Assembly: GCF_030373225.1 (NCBI RefSeq)
Contig: NZ_JAUCZG010000012.1
Location: 1-64,000 of the forward strand
DNA from: Hydrogenophaga sp.
Lineage (GTDB): Bacteria > Pseudomonadota > Gammaproteobacteria > Burkholderiales > Burkholderiaceae_C
Reading direction: 5' to 3'
DNA: 64,000 nucleotides
The notes under the pieces are model-generated. The model was given only the letters and a program-made list of their open reading frames with translations, was not told where the DNA came from and did not search any database. Numbering within the stretch: the stretch's first letter is position 1; each line of letters begins with the position of its first letter. Position numbers and translations under genes: made by a program. Of the stretch, positions 42,987 to 51,380 are shown one piece after another.

Positions 42987-45410
42987 ATGAACGAGACAAG
43001 CACACCTCCCTTCACGCCACAGATCCGTCTGTACCAGCAGTGGCTGGCCGAGCAGCGCGGCCTGAGCTTCGACAGCTACGAGGCGCTCTGGCACTGGTCC
43101 ACGACCGACCTCGACGCCTTCTGGCAGAGCATCTGGGACTATTTCGACATGCGCTCGCCCACCCCGCACACCGCGGTGCTGGAGCGCAACGTGATGCCCG
43201 GCGCCAGGTGGTTCCCGGGCGCCCAGGTCAACTACGCCCAGCAGGTGTTTCGCCACGTGCAGCCCGCGCACGAGGCCGGTTTCATGGCGATCGTGAGCCG
43301 CAATGAAAAGGGCCGGCATGTGGAGCTGAGCTGGCCCGAGTTGCGCCGCCAGGCGGCCTCGCTGGCCTTGCACCTGCAGGACCAGGGCGTCAAGCCCGGC
43401 GACCGCGTGGCCGCCTACCTGCCCAACATCCCCGAAGCGATGGTGGCGTTTCTGGCCACGGTGAGCATCGGTGGCGTCTGGAGCATCTGTGCGCCCGACA
43501 TGGGCACCAACGCCGTGCTCGACCGCTTCCGCCAGATCGAGCCGGTGGTGCTGATCGCCTGCGACGGCGTGACCTATGGCGGGCGCGACTTCGACCGCCT
43601 GGCCGTGGTGGCCGAACTGCGCGCGGCCCTGCCCACGGTGCGGCATGTGGTGCTGCACACCAACCTGGCGGCCGACGCCGAGGATGTGGCCGAGGCCACC
43701 GACCGGGCCTTGCAGGCTGCCGCACCCTGCACCAGCTTCGCCGAGGCGCTGTCGCGCATGGACACGGCGGTGGCGCAGTTCCAGCCACTCTGGCTGCCCT
43801 TCGACCACCCGCTGTGGATCGTCTACTCCAGCGGCACCACCGGCCTGCCCAAGCCCATCGTGCACGGCCACGGCGGCACCACCATCGTGGCACTGGCACT
43901 GAAGATCCTGCACAACGACATCGGCTGCAGCTACGAGCCCAACAGCTGGGGCGAGCGCTACCACTGGTACAGCTCCACCGGCTGGGTGATGTGGAACGCC
44001 CAGGCCGGCGGGCTGCTGGGCGGCACCACCTGCGTGATCTTCGACGGCAACCCCGGCGGCTCCCGAGACAAGCCCGACTGGACCACGCTGTGGCGCTTCG
44101 CCGCCGAGCAGCGCGTGACTTTCTTCGGCGCAGGTGCGGCGTTCTTCGCCAACTGCCTCAAGGCCGGCGTGGACCTGTCGACCTGCGGTGATCTGTCGTC
44201 GGTGCGCGCGCTCGGAAGCACCGGCTCGCCGCTGTCGGAAGACGCGCAGAACTGGGGGACGCAGCAGTTCCGCAGGGTGCGCAAGCGCCAAGCCCTGTCC
44301 GTTCGCCCTGAGCCTGTCGAAGGGCTCCCTCATGCGGGGCTTCGACAGGCTCAGCCCGAACGGGGCGTGGCTCCGCTGGAGCAAGGGATGGCTCAGCCGG
44401 AGCAGGATCAGGACATCTGGTGGTGCAACATCTCGGGCGGCACCGACTTCGCCGGCGCCTTCATCGGCGGCAACCGCGATCTTCCCCAGACTGCCGGGCG
44501 CATGCAGTGCCGCCTGATGGGTTGCGCGGTGGAGGCCTGGAACGAGCAGGGCGAGCCGGTGGTCGACGAGGTGGGTGAGCTGGTGTGCACGCAACCCATT
44601 CCCTCGATGCCGCTGTACTTCGTGGGCGATGTCGGCAACCAGCGCCTGCTGGGCAGCTACTTCGACATGTATCCGCCCGGTCATGGGCGCAAGCCTGGAG
44701 GGGCTCTCCCTGTCTTGGGGCGGCCCGGCGACAGCATGGCTGAGCCCCCACGCTCCCCCGCTGCGCGAGGTCCGCTGCCCCCCGAGGGGGCTGATTCACC
44801 TTGGGGCGGCCCGGCGGTGAATCCTTCGCCCCAACACTCCCCCGCTGCGCGAGGTCCGCTGCCCCCCGAGGGGGCTCTCCCTGTCTTGGGGCGGCCCGGC
44901 GACAGGGATCTGGGCCCGGAGGCCGGTGCCGTCTGGCGCCACGGCGACTGGCTGCGCATCCACCCGGACGGCTCCTGCGTGATCTATGGCCGCTCGGACG
45001 CCACCATCAACCGCCACGGCCTGCGCATGGGCACCAGCGAGCTCTACAGCGCGGTCGAAGCCTTGCCCGAGGTGATGGACTCCATGGTGGTGGATCTCGA
45101 GTACCTCGGTCGCGAGAGCTACATGCCCTTGTTCGTGGTGCTGCGCGATGGCCTGGTGCTCGACGACGGGACACGTCAGCGCATCCACGACCGCATCAAG
45201 ACCGCACTGTCGCCGCGCTTCGTGCCCAACGAGATCCTGCAGGTGGCCGAGATCCCGCGCACGCTCTCGGGCAAGAAGCAGGAGCTCCCGATCAAGAAAC
45301 TGTTGCTCGGCCAGCCGCTGGAGAAGGTGATCAACAAGGAGGCCATGGCCAACCCGGGATGTCTGGCGTGGTACGAGGCGTTTGCGCAGCGCCATCTCGC
45401 GGGCGACTGA
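42987..45410 (+). CDS. Acetoacetyl-CoA synthetase with two in-frame repeat insertions
   Basis: Activates acetoacetate to acetoacetyl-CoA. The protein is 807 residues, against about 650-670 in the family. The ANL core is recognisable: N-terminal PQIRLYQQWLAEQ, the P-loop YSSGTTGLPKPIVHG, NISGGTDFAGAF, VWRHGDWLRI and the C-terminal LSGKKQELPIKK with the acetylation lysine. The extra length is two chromosomal repeat elements, REP-type at 44299-44363 and a tandem element at 44698-44905, both in frame and stop-free. The flanking conserved segments are intact. ATG 42987 follows AAAGGA by 8 bases. It may be active if the loops are tolerated, or a gene in decay. Confidence 0.9.
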   Translation: MNETSTPPFTPQIRLYQQWLAEQRGLSFDSYEALWHWSTTDLDAFWQSIWDYFDMRSPTPHTAVLERNVMPGARWFPGAQVNYAQQVFRHVQPAHEAGFMAIVSRNEKGRHVELSWPELRRQAASLALHLQDQGVKPGDRVAAYLPNIPEAMVAFLATVSIGGVWSICAPDMGTNAVLDRFRQIEPVVLIACDGVTYGGRDFDRLAVVAELRAALPTVRHVVLHTNLAADAEDVAEATDRALQAAAPCTSFAEALSRMDTAVAQFQPLWLPFDHPLWIVYSSGTTGLPKPIVHGHGGTTIVALALKILHNDIGCSYEPNSWGERYHWYSSTGWVMWNAQAGGLLGGTTCVIFDGNPGGSRDKPDWTTLWRFAAEQRVTFFGAGAAFFANCLKAGVDLSTCGDLSSVRALGSTGSPLSEDAQNWGTQQFRRVRKRQALSVRPEPVEGLPHAGLRQAQPERGVAPLEQGMAQPEQDQDIWWCNISGGTDFAGAFIGGNRDLPQTAGRMQCRLMGCAVEAWNEQGEPVVDEVGELVCTQPIPSMPLYFVGDVGNQRLLGSYFDMYPPGHGRKPGGALPVLGRPGDSMAEPPRSPAARGPLPPEGADSPWGGPAVNPSPQHSPAARGPLPPEGALPVLGRPGDRDLGPEAGAVWRHGDWLRIHPDGSCVIYGRSDATINRHGLRMGTSELYSAVEALPEVMDSMVVDLEYLGRESYMPLFVVLRDGLVLDDGTRQRIHDRIKTALSPRFVPNEILQVAEIPRTLSGKKQELPIKKLLLGQPLEKVINKEAMANPGCLAWYEAFAQRHLAGD
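44299..44363. repeat. REP-like element inside acetoacetyl-CoA synthetase
   Basis: CCGTTCGCCCTGAGCCTGTC and its inverted partner GGCTCAGCCCGAACGG match the intergenic element at 24569. It is translated as S-V-R-P-E-P-V-E-G, then L-R-Q-A-Q-P-E-R-G, typical REP-encoded peptides. It lies between the GSTGSPLSEDAQNWG and NISGGTDF segments. Confidence 0.92.
44698..44905. repeat. Tandem 84-bp repeat inside acetoacetyl-CoA synthetase
   Basis: CTCCCCCGCTGCGCGAGGTC blocks start at 44753 and 44837, 84 bases apart. The block GGGGCTCTCCCTGTCTTGGG occurs at 44700 and 44871. It is the inverted form of the 85-bp unit at 1-222. The peptide SPAARGPLPPEGA is produced twice. The 84-base period keeps frame. It separates SYFDMYPPGHG from GAVWRHGDW. 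Confidence 0.92.
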
Positions 45411-45456
45411 GGCGGTGAGCCCCTGGGGCAGGGCAGGAAGAACCGGGCGGGCCTCG

Positions 45457-46356
45457 CTAGCGTTTGCTGACCAGCACGATGCCGACCGCCACGCCCACCA
45501 GGGCCAGCACCAGCTGCAGCGTGAGCGGCTCGCCCAGCAGCACCACGCCGAACAGCAAGGCGAACACCGGTGTGAGAAAGGTGAAGGTCGACATCTGGGT
45601 GGCCGGGTACACGCGCAGCATCCACATCCAGGTGAGGTAGCTGGCGAAAGCGCCCACCACGGTCTGCAGGCCGATGGACGTCCACGCCCTGGCCGAGTAG
45701 TCCAGCGCCCAGGCCTCGCCCAGCGCCAGCGACAGGAAGGGCGCCACCACGGCCGTGACGGCCACCTGGTAGAACAGCGTCTTTTCGGCACTGGCCGTGG
45801 ACAGGCGGGAGGCGCGGATGGTCAGCGTGGTCAGGCCCCAGAGCAGGCCGGCCGCCAGTCCCAGGGCGTCGCCGCGCCACTGGCCCGGGGCCGAAGGGGC
45901 CGTGAAGCCCTCGCTGAACGCCACCGCCACCGCCGCAAACGCCAGGCTCAGTCCGATCCACTGAATGCGCCGCAGCTTTTCACCCGGCACCACGCGCGGC
46001 AGCAGCAGCGCCACGACGAAGGGGCTGGTGTAGAGAAACACTGTGAGGCGTGACGCACTGGTGTGCATCAGGCCGAGGTAGATGCCGGCGAACTCACCGG
46101 CGAACAGCAGCCCGGCCAGCAAGCCGGCCTTGAGCGTGCCGTCGCGGTTGAACAGCGGCACACCACGGGCCCGGCACCACATCCACAGCAGCGCGGTGGC
46201 ACCCCAGAATCGCAGCGAGGCCTGCCACAGCGGCGGCACTTCGCCCACCGTGGCCTTGATCAGGATCTGCTGAAAGCCCCAGAAAGCGCAGCACACCACC
46301 AGCAAGGTGATGGCCAGGGTGTCGAGGTGGGTTTTGCGAACGGTGGCGGGGCTCAT
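45457..46356 (-). CDS. EamA/DMT-family permease
   Basis: A 299-residue inner-membrane protein with ten hydrophobic segments in two EamA repeats (WGFQQILIKATVGEVPPLW in the first and WGLTTLTIRASRL in the second). Substrate is unknown; relatives export amino acids or other metabolites. It converges on the acetoacetyl-CoA synthetase gene, the ends being 46 bases apart. Confidence 0.88.
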   Translation of the reverse strand: MSPATVRKTHLDTLAITLLVVCCAFWGFQQILIKATVGEVPPLWQASLRFWGATALLWMWCRARGVPLFNRDGTLKAGLLAGLLFAGEFAGIYLGLMHTSASRLTVFLYTSPFVVALLLPRVVPGEKLRRIQWIGLSLAFAAVAVAFSEGFTAPSAPGQWRGDALGLAAGLLWGLTTLTIRASRLSTASAEKTLFYQVAVTAVVAPFLSLALGEAWALDYSARAWTSIGLQTVVGAFASYLTWMWMLRVYPATQMSTFTFLTPVFALLFGVVLLGEPLTLQLVLALVGVAVGIVLVSKR

Positions 46357-46426
46357 GCAGGCGATTGTCGCGAGGTCGGTGCGCGTTGCCTGTCGCCCGG
46401 GCTCGCAGAGCCGGGCGGGCCATGAC

Positions 46427-46948
46427 TCACAGCGGGTGTTCGGTGTAGAAACGCCCGCCGTGGAACAGCAGCGGCGGCGCTTCCGCCCGGTGGCTGCAAC
46501 GTTCCACCTCGCCCACGAAGATCACGTGGTCACCCTCGGCGTACTGGCTGCGGTTGAAGCATTCGAAGGTGGCGGCGGCACCTTCGAGCAGCGGCGCGCC
46601 GTTGCCGCCCTCGCGAAACGCCACACCGGCCCAGCGGTCGGTGTCCTTGGCGGCGAACTGTTCGGCCAGCGCCTGCTGGTCGGCCGCCAGCACATTGATG
46701 GCGTAATGCAGGCCGTTGGAAAAGGCGGGCAGGGAGCCGGCCGCCCGGCCCAGGCTCCAGAGCACCAGCGGCGGATTCAGCGAGACCGAGTTGAACGAGT
46801 TGGCCGTCAGCCCCACCAGTTCGCCACGGTCGGTGCGGGCGGTGACGATGGTCACGCCCGTGGCGAACATCCCCAGCGAGGCGCGGAACTCGCGAGCCGA
46901 AAAATCGGGTGAGCGGGCCTGGAGGGCGGTGGATCGGTCAGAGGACAT
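46427..46948 (-). CDS. Flavin reductase-like FMN-binding protein
   Basis: A 173-residue split-barrel FMN-binding protein, likely reducing flavin for a partner monooxygenase. REFRASLGMFATGVTIVTAR and LTANSFNSVSLNPPLVLWSL are family landmarks, and the C-terminal LLFHGGRFY closes the fold. The ATG at 46948 gives the family N-terminus; the frame runs further upstream without support. No monooxygenase gene is adjacent. Confidence 0.86.
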   Translation of the reverse strand: MSSDRSTALQARSPDFSAREFRASLGMFATGVTIVTARTDRGELVGLTANSFNSVSLNPPLVLWSLGRAAGSLPAFSNGLHYAINVLAADQQALAEQFAAKDTDRWAGVAFREGGNGAPLLEGAAATFECFNRSQYAEGDHVIFVGEVERCSHRAEAPPLLFHGGRFYTEHPL

Positions 46949-47094
46949 GCGAAAGAAGGCGTGGAGCGGCAGAGCGTTGATTCTCTGCGATCGGCGGCGG
47001 GTCGCGGTGCCGTCCCTGGAATGCCGTGATGCATCGACCCCACAGATGGCCTTCTGGCGGTATGGACGGATCGTTCTGCCGACCTGCAGCCTGT

Positions 47095-48450
47095 TCAGGC
47101 CTGGCCGGGTGGCTGGGCGACCCGCAGTCGCGACGAAACCGGAGTGCTGCGCCTCGTCGGCGGCATGCCCCGAAAGCCGAAGTCCATGGCGGGTTGCTCT
47201 CCATGGATCAGCTCGGCCAGCGCCTTGCCCGAGCCGGCGCCGTGGGTCCAGCCCAGGGTGCCATGCCCGGCATTGATCCAGAGATTCCTCAGCGGCAGCC
47301 GGCCAATCAGGGGAATGTTGGTCGGCGTGGCCGGGCGCAGGCCGCACCAGTATTGCGGGTCGCCGCCCTGCTCGGGCGTGCGGGTGTCGGCCACGCCGGG
47401 AAACACCTGCTCGATGCGGCGCACGAGCATGTCACAGCGCTTGCGCGCCAGCGGTGTCTCCAGCGACAGGTCGAACCCGCCCAGTTCAATCGTGCCGGCC
47501 ACGCGCAGCTGGTTGCCCAGTCGGGAGACAGCGATCTTGAGCTGGTCGTCGATCATGCTCACCTCGGGCGCCCGCTCGGGCTTGAGCAAGGGCAGCGTGG
47601 CGCTGTAGCCTTTGCCGGGGTAGATCGGCACATCCACACCGATCGTCTTGAGCAGCGGCGTGGTGTAGGAACCGCAGGCCACCACAAACGCGTCGGACTT
47701 GAGCACGCGGACCTGGCCGCTCTGCCGGTCGCGCACCTGCACTTCGCGAATCTCGCGGCCATCGCTGTCCAGGCGTTGAATGTCGTGACCGAACATCAGC
47801 CGTGCGCCACGCTGGCCGCACAGGGTTGCGAGCTGCTGGGTGAAGCTGCGCGCATCGCCCGACTCGTCGCTCTGGGTGTAGGTGCCCCCCACGATGTGCT
47901 CGGCAAAGGCGCCCAGCGCGGGCTCGATCTTGAGCAGTTCGCTGAGCGAGACCACCCGGCGCTTGACGCCGAAGCGCTGCATCACGGCGGCGGCTTCGGC
48001 CGCGCCGTCAAAGGATTTCCGGTCGGTGTAGTAGTGCGCGATGCCGCGCTCAAGGCGGTTGTATTCGATGCCGGTGTCGGCCACCACCGCCTTCAGGGCG
48101 GCGTGGCTGTAGGAGCCCAGGGCCACCAGCTGCGCCACGTTGCGCTCGAACGCCGCGTCGTTGCATTGCGCGAGAAACTGCAGGCCCCAGCGCCACTGTG
48201 CCCAGTCGAGTTGCGGACGGAACAGCAGCGGTGATTCGTCCGAGAACATCCACTTCAGGGTTTTGAGCGGCGCGTCCTTGTTGGCCCAGGGCTCGCAGTA
48301 GCTCACCGAGATCTGTGCTGCATTGGCAAAGCTGGTCTCCAGCGCCGCGTCGGCCTGCCGGTCGACCAAGGTGACCTCGTGACCGCGCTGCATCAGGTGC
48401 CATGCGGTGCTGACGCCGATGATGCCTGCGCCCAGAATGGTGACCTGCAT
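47095..48450 (-). CDS. dadA: D-amino acid dehydrogenase
   Basis: Oxidatively deaminates D-amino acids and feeds electrons to the respiratory chain. The 451 residues begin with the FAD motif ILGAGIIGVSTAWHLMQRG and contain YCEPWANKDAPLKTLKWM and the C-terminal NAGHGTLGWTHGAGSGKALAEL, typical of DadA. GAGGAG stands 6 bases before the ATG. It is divergent from an ArgP-like LysR gene, the probable regulator. No alanine racemase dadX follows. Confidence 0.92.
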   Translation of the reverse strand: MQVTILGAGIIGVSTAWHLMQRGHEVTLVDRQADAALETSFANAAQISVSYCEPWANKDAPLKTLKWMFSDESPLLFRPQLDWAQWRWGLQFLAQCNDAAFERNVAQLVALGSYSHAALKAVVADTGIEYNRLERGIAHYYTDRKSFDGAAEAAAVMQRFGVKRRVVSLSELLKIEPALGAFAEHIVGGTYTQSDESGDARSFTQQLATLCGQRGARLMFGHDIQRLDSDGREIREVQVRDRQSGQVRVLKSDAFVVACGSYTTPLLKTIGVDVPIYPGKGYSATLPLLKPERAPEVSMIDDQLKIAVSRLGNQLRVAGTIELGGFDLSLETPLARKRCDMLVRRIEQVFPGVADTRTPEQGGDPQYWCGLRPATPTNIPLIGRLPLRNLWINAGHGTLGWTHGAGSGKALAELIHGEQPAMDFGFRGMPPTRRSTPVSSRLRVAQPPGQA

Positions 48451-48567
48451 GAACTGCTCCTCAGGGTATTGAACTGGGTGCAGTATCTGAAGAAGGCTCT
48501 GCGAAGTGAAGCGCAATTAAACTAAAATTTTGGGCATCAGATCTGCTTATATGACCAGCGAGCACCC

Positions 48568-49485
48568 ATGAGCACTTTCGATCCCGATGCCCTCGAATGT
48601 CTGGCCGCCATCATTGAAGAGGGCGGATTCGAACGTGCTGCGCAGCGGCTGTCCATCACGCAGTCGGCGGTGTCGCAGCGATTGCGTGCCCTGGAGGCAC
48701 AGGTCGGCACCGTGCTGATCGTGCGCAGCCGCCCGCTCAAACCCACGCCGGCCGGGCAGCTCATGCTCAAGCACGCCAAGATGATGCGGCTGCTGCGCGC
48801 CGATCTGGAGAAAGACCTCAAGGAGCTCGCGCCCAGCTCCACCGGCAGCGGCCGCGAAGAAGAGCGGATCTCGGTGGCCATCAACGCCGACAGCATCGCC
48901 ACCTGGGCATTGCCGGCGCTAGACGCGCTGGCGCAGAACGGCCTGCCGATCGAAATCATCACCGACGACCAGGAGTTCACCCACGAGTGGCTGCGGGAAG
49001 GCCAGGTGCTGGGCTGTGTCACGTCGCTGGGGCAGGCGCTGCGCGGCTGCAAGATGGAAGCCCTGGGGTCGATGGACTACGTGGCCGTGGCGCAAGCCGA
49101 CTTCGCCGCGCTGCATCTGCCCAAAGGCCTGACCGCACACAACTTCCACAAGGTTCCGTTCGTGGCTTTCAACCGCAAGGACAACCTGCAGCATGGGTTC
49201 GTGACCAAAGCCTTCGGTCTGCCACGGGTCATGTTGAAACAGCTGTTCGTGCCATCCAGCGAGGGGCAGGTGCGCGCGGTGCAGGCTGGCTGGGGTGTGA
49301 GCGTGCTGCCCGAATTGCGGGTGCGGGGGCTGATCGAGTCGGGTGAACTGGTCAATCTGGCCCCGCGCCACCGGCTCGGTGTGGCGCTGTACTGGCACTG
49401 CTGGAACCTGAGCTCCGACGTGCTGGACGGACTGAGCAAGGCCTTGCGCGTGGCGGCCAGCAACAATTTGCGGCCAGTGGCCTGA
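48568..49485 (+). CDS. argP: ArgP/IciA-type LysR regulator
   Basis: A 305-residue LysR-type regulator. The winged helix is DPDALECLAAIIEEGGFERA and AAQRLSITQSAVSQRLRALE (6-48), characteristic of ArgP/LysG, which sense lysine and arginine. The effector domain follows (from about 95). It faces dadA over a 117-base AT-rich gap containing AATTAAACTAAAATTTT, a possible operator. It may also act on the LysE-type exporter gene far upstream, but that is speculation. Confidence 0.85.
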   Translation: MSTFDPDALECLAAIIEEGGFERAAQRLSITQSAVSQRLRALEAQVGTVLIVRSRPLKPTPAGQLMLKHAKMMRLLRADLEKDLKELAPSSTGSGREEERISVAINADSIATWALPALDALAQNGLPIEIITDDQEFTHEWLREGQVLGCVTSLGQALRGCKMEALGSMDYVAVAQADFAALHLPKGLTAHNFHKVPFVAFNRKDNLQHGFVTKAFGLPRVMLKQLFVPSSEGQVRAVQAGWGVSVLPELRVRGLIESGELVNLAPRHRLGVALYWHCWNLSSDVLDGLSKALRVAASNNLRPVA

Positions 49486-49487
49486 CG

Positions 49488-49516
49488 AAAAAAGCCCCGC
49501 GCGTGCGGGGATTTTT
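49488..49516. terminator. Bidirectional terminator
   Basis: AAAAAA, then CCCCGC-GCGT-GCGGGG, then ATTTTT: a hairpin with runs on both sides, placed between the convergent argP and fasciclin genes. Confidence 0.92.
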
Positions 49517-49532
49517 GAGAGCAAGTGCCAAC

Positions 49533-49988
49533 TTATTTGGGCATGATGACGGTGTCGATCACATGGATCACGCCGTTGTCGACCGCGATGTCGGTCTTGA
49601 CGACGTTCGCGGCGTCCACTTTCACGCCACCCATGGTGGCCACCGTGATCGAGCTGCCCTGAACGGTTTTCACCATGCCGGCCTTCACGTCGGCGGCCAT
49701 CACCTTGCCAGGCACCACGTGGTAGGTCAGCACCTTGGTCAGGGCGGCCTTGTCCTTCAGCAGTGCATCCAGCGTGGCCTTGGGGATCTTGGCGAAGGCC
49801 TCGTCGGTCGGTGCGAACACGGTGAACGGGCCCGGACCCTTGAGCGTGTCGACCAGCCCGGCAGCCTGCACCGCCGTCATCAGGGTCTTGAAGGAGCCGG
49901 CGGCCACAGCGGTGTCCACGATGTCGGCGGCCTGTGCGGAGCCCAGCGCGCCCAGGGCGAGGATGGAGGCGATCAATGTCTTTTTCAT
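49533..49988 (-). CDS. Secreted fasciclin (FAS1) domain protein
   Basis: A 151-residue protein with a signal peptide (1-20, ending SAQA) and one FAS1 domain. The H1 box is [13 protein letters not shown] and the H2 box is [11 protein letters not shown], with the YHVVPGK segment between. Such domains mediate adhesion or matrix contacts. Bacterial functions are largely unknown. It has its own upstream gap shared with the TetR gene. Confidence 0.93.
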   Translation of the reverse strand: MKKTLIASILALGALGSAQAADIVDTAVAAGSFKTLMTAVQAAGLVDTLKGPGPFTVFAPTDEAFAKIPKATLDALLKDKAALTKVLTYHVVPGKVMAADVKAGMVKTVQGSSITVATMGGVKVDAANVVKTDIAVDNGVIHVIDTVIMPK

Positions 49989-50075
49989 GGGAGTCCTTGT
50001 TTCGGGTTGAGGAGGGGGTAGCGCATGTCAACAGCGGCTTTGGCTGCTGTCCGGAGCGGATGCTATCCCGACTGG

Positions 50076-50105
50076 TTGATAAATAGACTGAATAGTCTGT
50101 AACAT
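50076..50105 (+). promoter_or_regulatory. Promoter of tetR-type gene with central palindrome
   Basis: TTGATA (-35, 50076-50081) and TAACAT (-10, 50100-50105) are 18 bases apart. Between them lies the dyad AGACT-GAAT-AGTCT (50085-50098). A TetR-family protein bound there would exclude polymerase, so autorepression is likely. Confidence 0.7.
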
Positions 50106-50176
50106 TACTTTTCGGTAGGGATATCGACGGGATCGTCGAACTCGGGCAGAATCGCGTCCGTCCCAAAAGGTTGTCC

Positions 50177-50821
50177 ATGACCAGCGCAGTCCCGAAATCC
50201 CCTGACGAAACCCCTCTGAAACGCAGCTTCCGCCAACAGATGCACCTGGCGCGCGAAGACGCGATCGTCTCGGCCGTGAACCGGTTGCTGGCCGAAAAAG
50301 GGTTTGACGCCATGACGGTGGACGAGGTGGCGGCCGAGGTCGGCATCGCCAAGGCCAGCCTCTACAAACATTTCCCCAGCAAGGAAGATCTGGCGGCTGC
50401 GGCCATGGTCCGCGTCATGGACCGGGCGCGTGCCTTCCTGGACAGCCTGGAAGGACGCGCGAACCAGCAGCCGATCGAACAGTTGCGTGCCGTGGCCCGT
50501 TGGACCATGGAGGTACAGCTGGCTGGCGAGATGCCGTCGCTGCCGAGCGAAAACTCCAGCCTGCGCGCCTCGCTGACGACCAACAAGGCCTACGTTGATG
50601 GCCTCATGGACGTGAGCGAGCGGCTGGGCAACTGGATCACCCTCGCCCAGGCCGACGGCAGCCTCAACAACACCTTGCCCGCCATCGCCGTGCTCTACAC
50701 CCTGTTCGCCCGCGCCTGCGATCCGGTGCTCGGCTTTCTCAAGGGTTCGGGGCAGTACGGCAACGACGAGATCATCGACATGGTGCTGAGCACCTGTTTC
50801 GACGGGCTGAAATCCCGCTGA
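50177..50821 (+). CDS. TetR-family regulator
   Basis: A 214-residue repressor with a TetR-type DNA-binding domain (about 24-70, including KGFDAMTVDEVAAEVGIAKASLYKHF) and a ligand domain with many helices. The ATG at 50177, preceded by AAAAGG at 6 bases, is favoured over the TTG two codons earlier. The ligand is unknown. A palindrome in its own promoter suggests autoregulation, possibly also of the divergent fasciclin gene. Confidence 0.9.
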   Translation: MTSAVPKSPDETPLKRSFRQQMHLAREDAIVSAVNRLLAEKGFDAMTVDEVAAEVGIAKASLYKHFPSKEDLAAAAMVRVMDRARAFLDSLEGRANQQPIEQLRAVARWTMEVQLAGEMPSLPSENSSLRASLTTNKAYVDGLMDVSERLGNWITLAQADGSLNNTLPAIAVLYTLFARACDPVLGFLKGSGQYGNDEIIDMVLSTCFDGLKSR

Positions 50822-50842
50822 CCGCGCCGCCCGGCTGCAACG

Positions 50843-50867
50843 AAAAAGGCCGCGGTTGCGGCCTTTT
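50843..50867. terminator. Bidirectional terminator between tetR-type gene and uspA
   Basis: AAAAA, GGCCGC-GGTT-GCGGCC and TTTT, between converging genes. Confidence 0.92.
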
Positions 50868-50885
50868 CAGTGGGCGAAGCAGGCC

Positions 50886-51308
50886 TCAGCGAACCAGCAG
50901 CACCGGCACGCTGCAGTGCGCCAGCACCTTGGTGGCCACCGAGCCCATCACGAGGTTGCCCAGGGCGCTGTGGCCGTGCGAGCCCATCATCAGCAGGTCG
51001 AACTTGCCCTCGTTGGCGACCTTGGCGATCAGCTCTCCCGGTGTGCCCACCTTGGACACGACCGTGGGCTCCATGCCGTGGCGCTTGAGGAACTTGACGA
51101 CGGGTGCCGTGACCTTGGCCGACTCGTCGGCGTAATAGCCGTTGGCGATGTCGGCACCCACGGCCGCGCGGGCACGCGGCGGCAAAGGCAGCTGCACGGT
51201 CACCAGGGTGATGGTGTTGTTGGTGCCGAACATCTCGTCGTGCGTGGCGAGGTAGGCCAGCATCTTCTTGGTGTACGCGCTGCCATCGACGGCGAGCAGG
51301 ATCTTCAT
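50886..51308 (-). CDS. Universal stress protein (UspA family)
   Basis: A 140-residue cytoplasmic protein of the ATP-binding UspA type. The motif G-x2-G-x9-G-S/T is visible as GSHGHSALGNLVMGSVATKV, and KILLAVDGSAYTKK holds the beta-1 ligand. The ATG at 51308 follows CAAGGAGA. It is stress-linked by family; there is nothing more specific in the sequence. Confidence 0.92.
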   Translation of the reverse strand: MKILLAVDGSAYTKKMLAYLATHDEMFGTNNTITLVTVQLPLPPRARAAVGADIANGYYADESAKVTAPVVKFLKRHGMEPTVVSKVGTPGELIAKVANEGKFDLLMMGSHGHSALGNLVMGSVATKVLAHCSVPVLLVR

Positions 51309-51380
51309 GGCGGTCTCCTTGGGTTTCGATGAGGTTCTCACCGAGTTTAGGGGCATCGCGCGCCGTTTTCTTGCGCTGGC

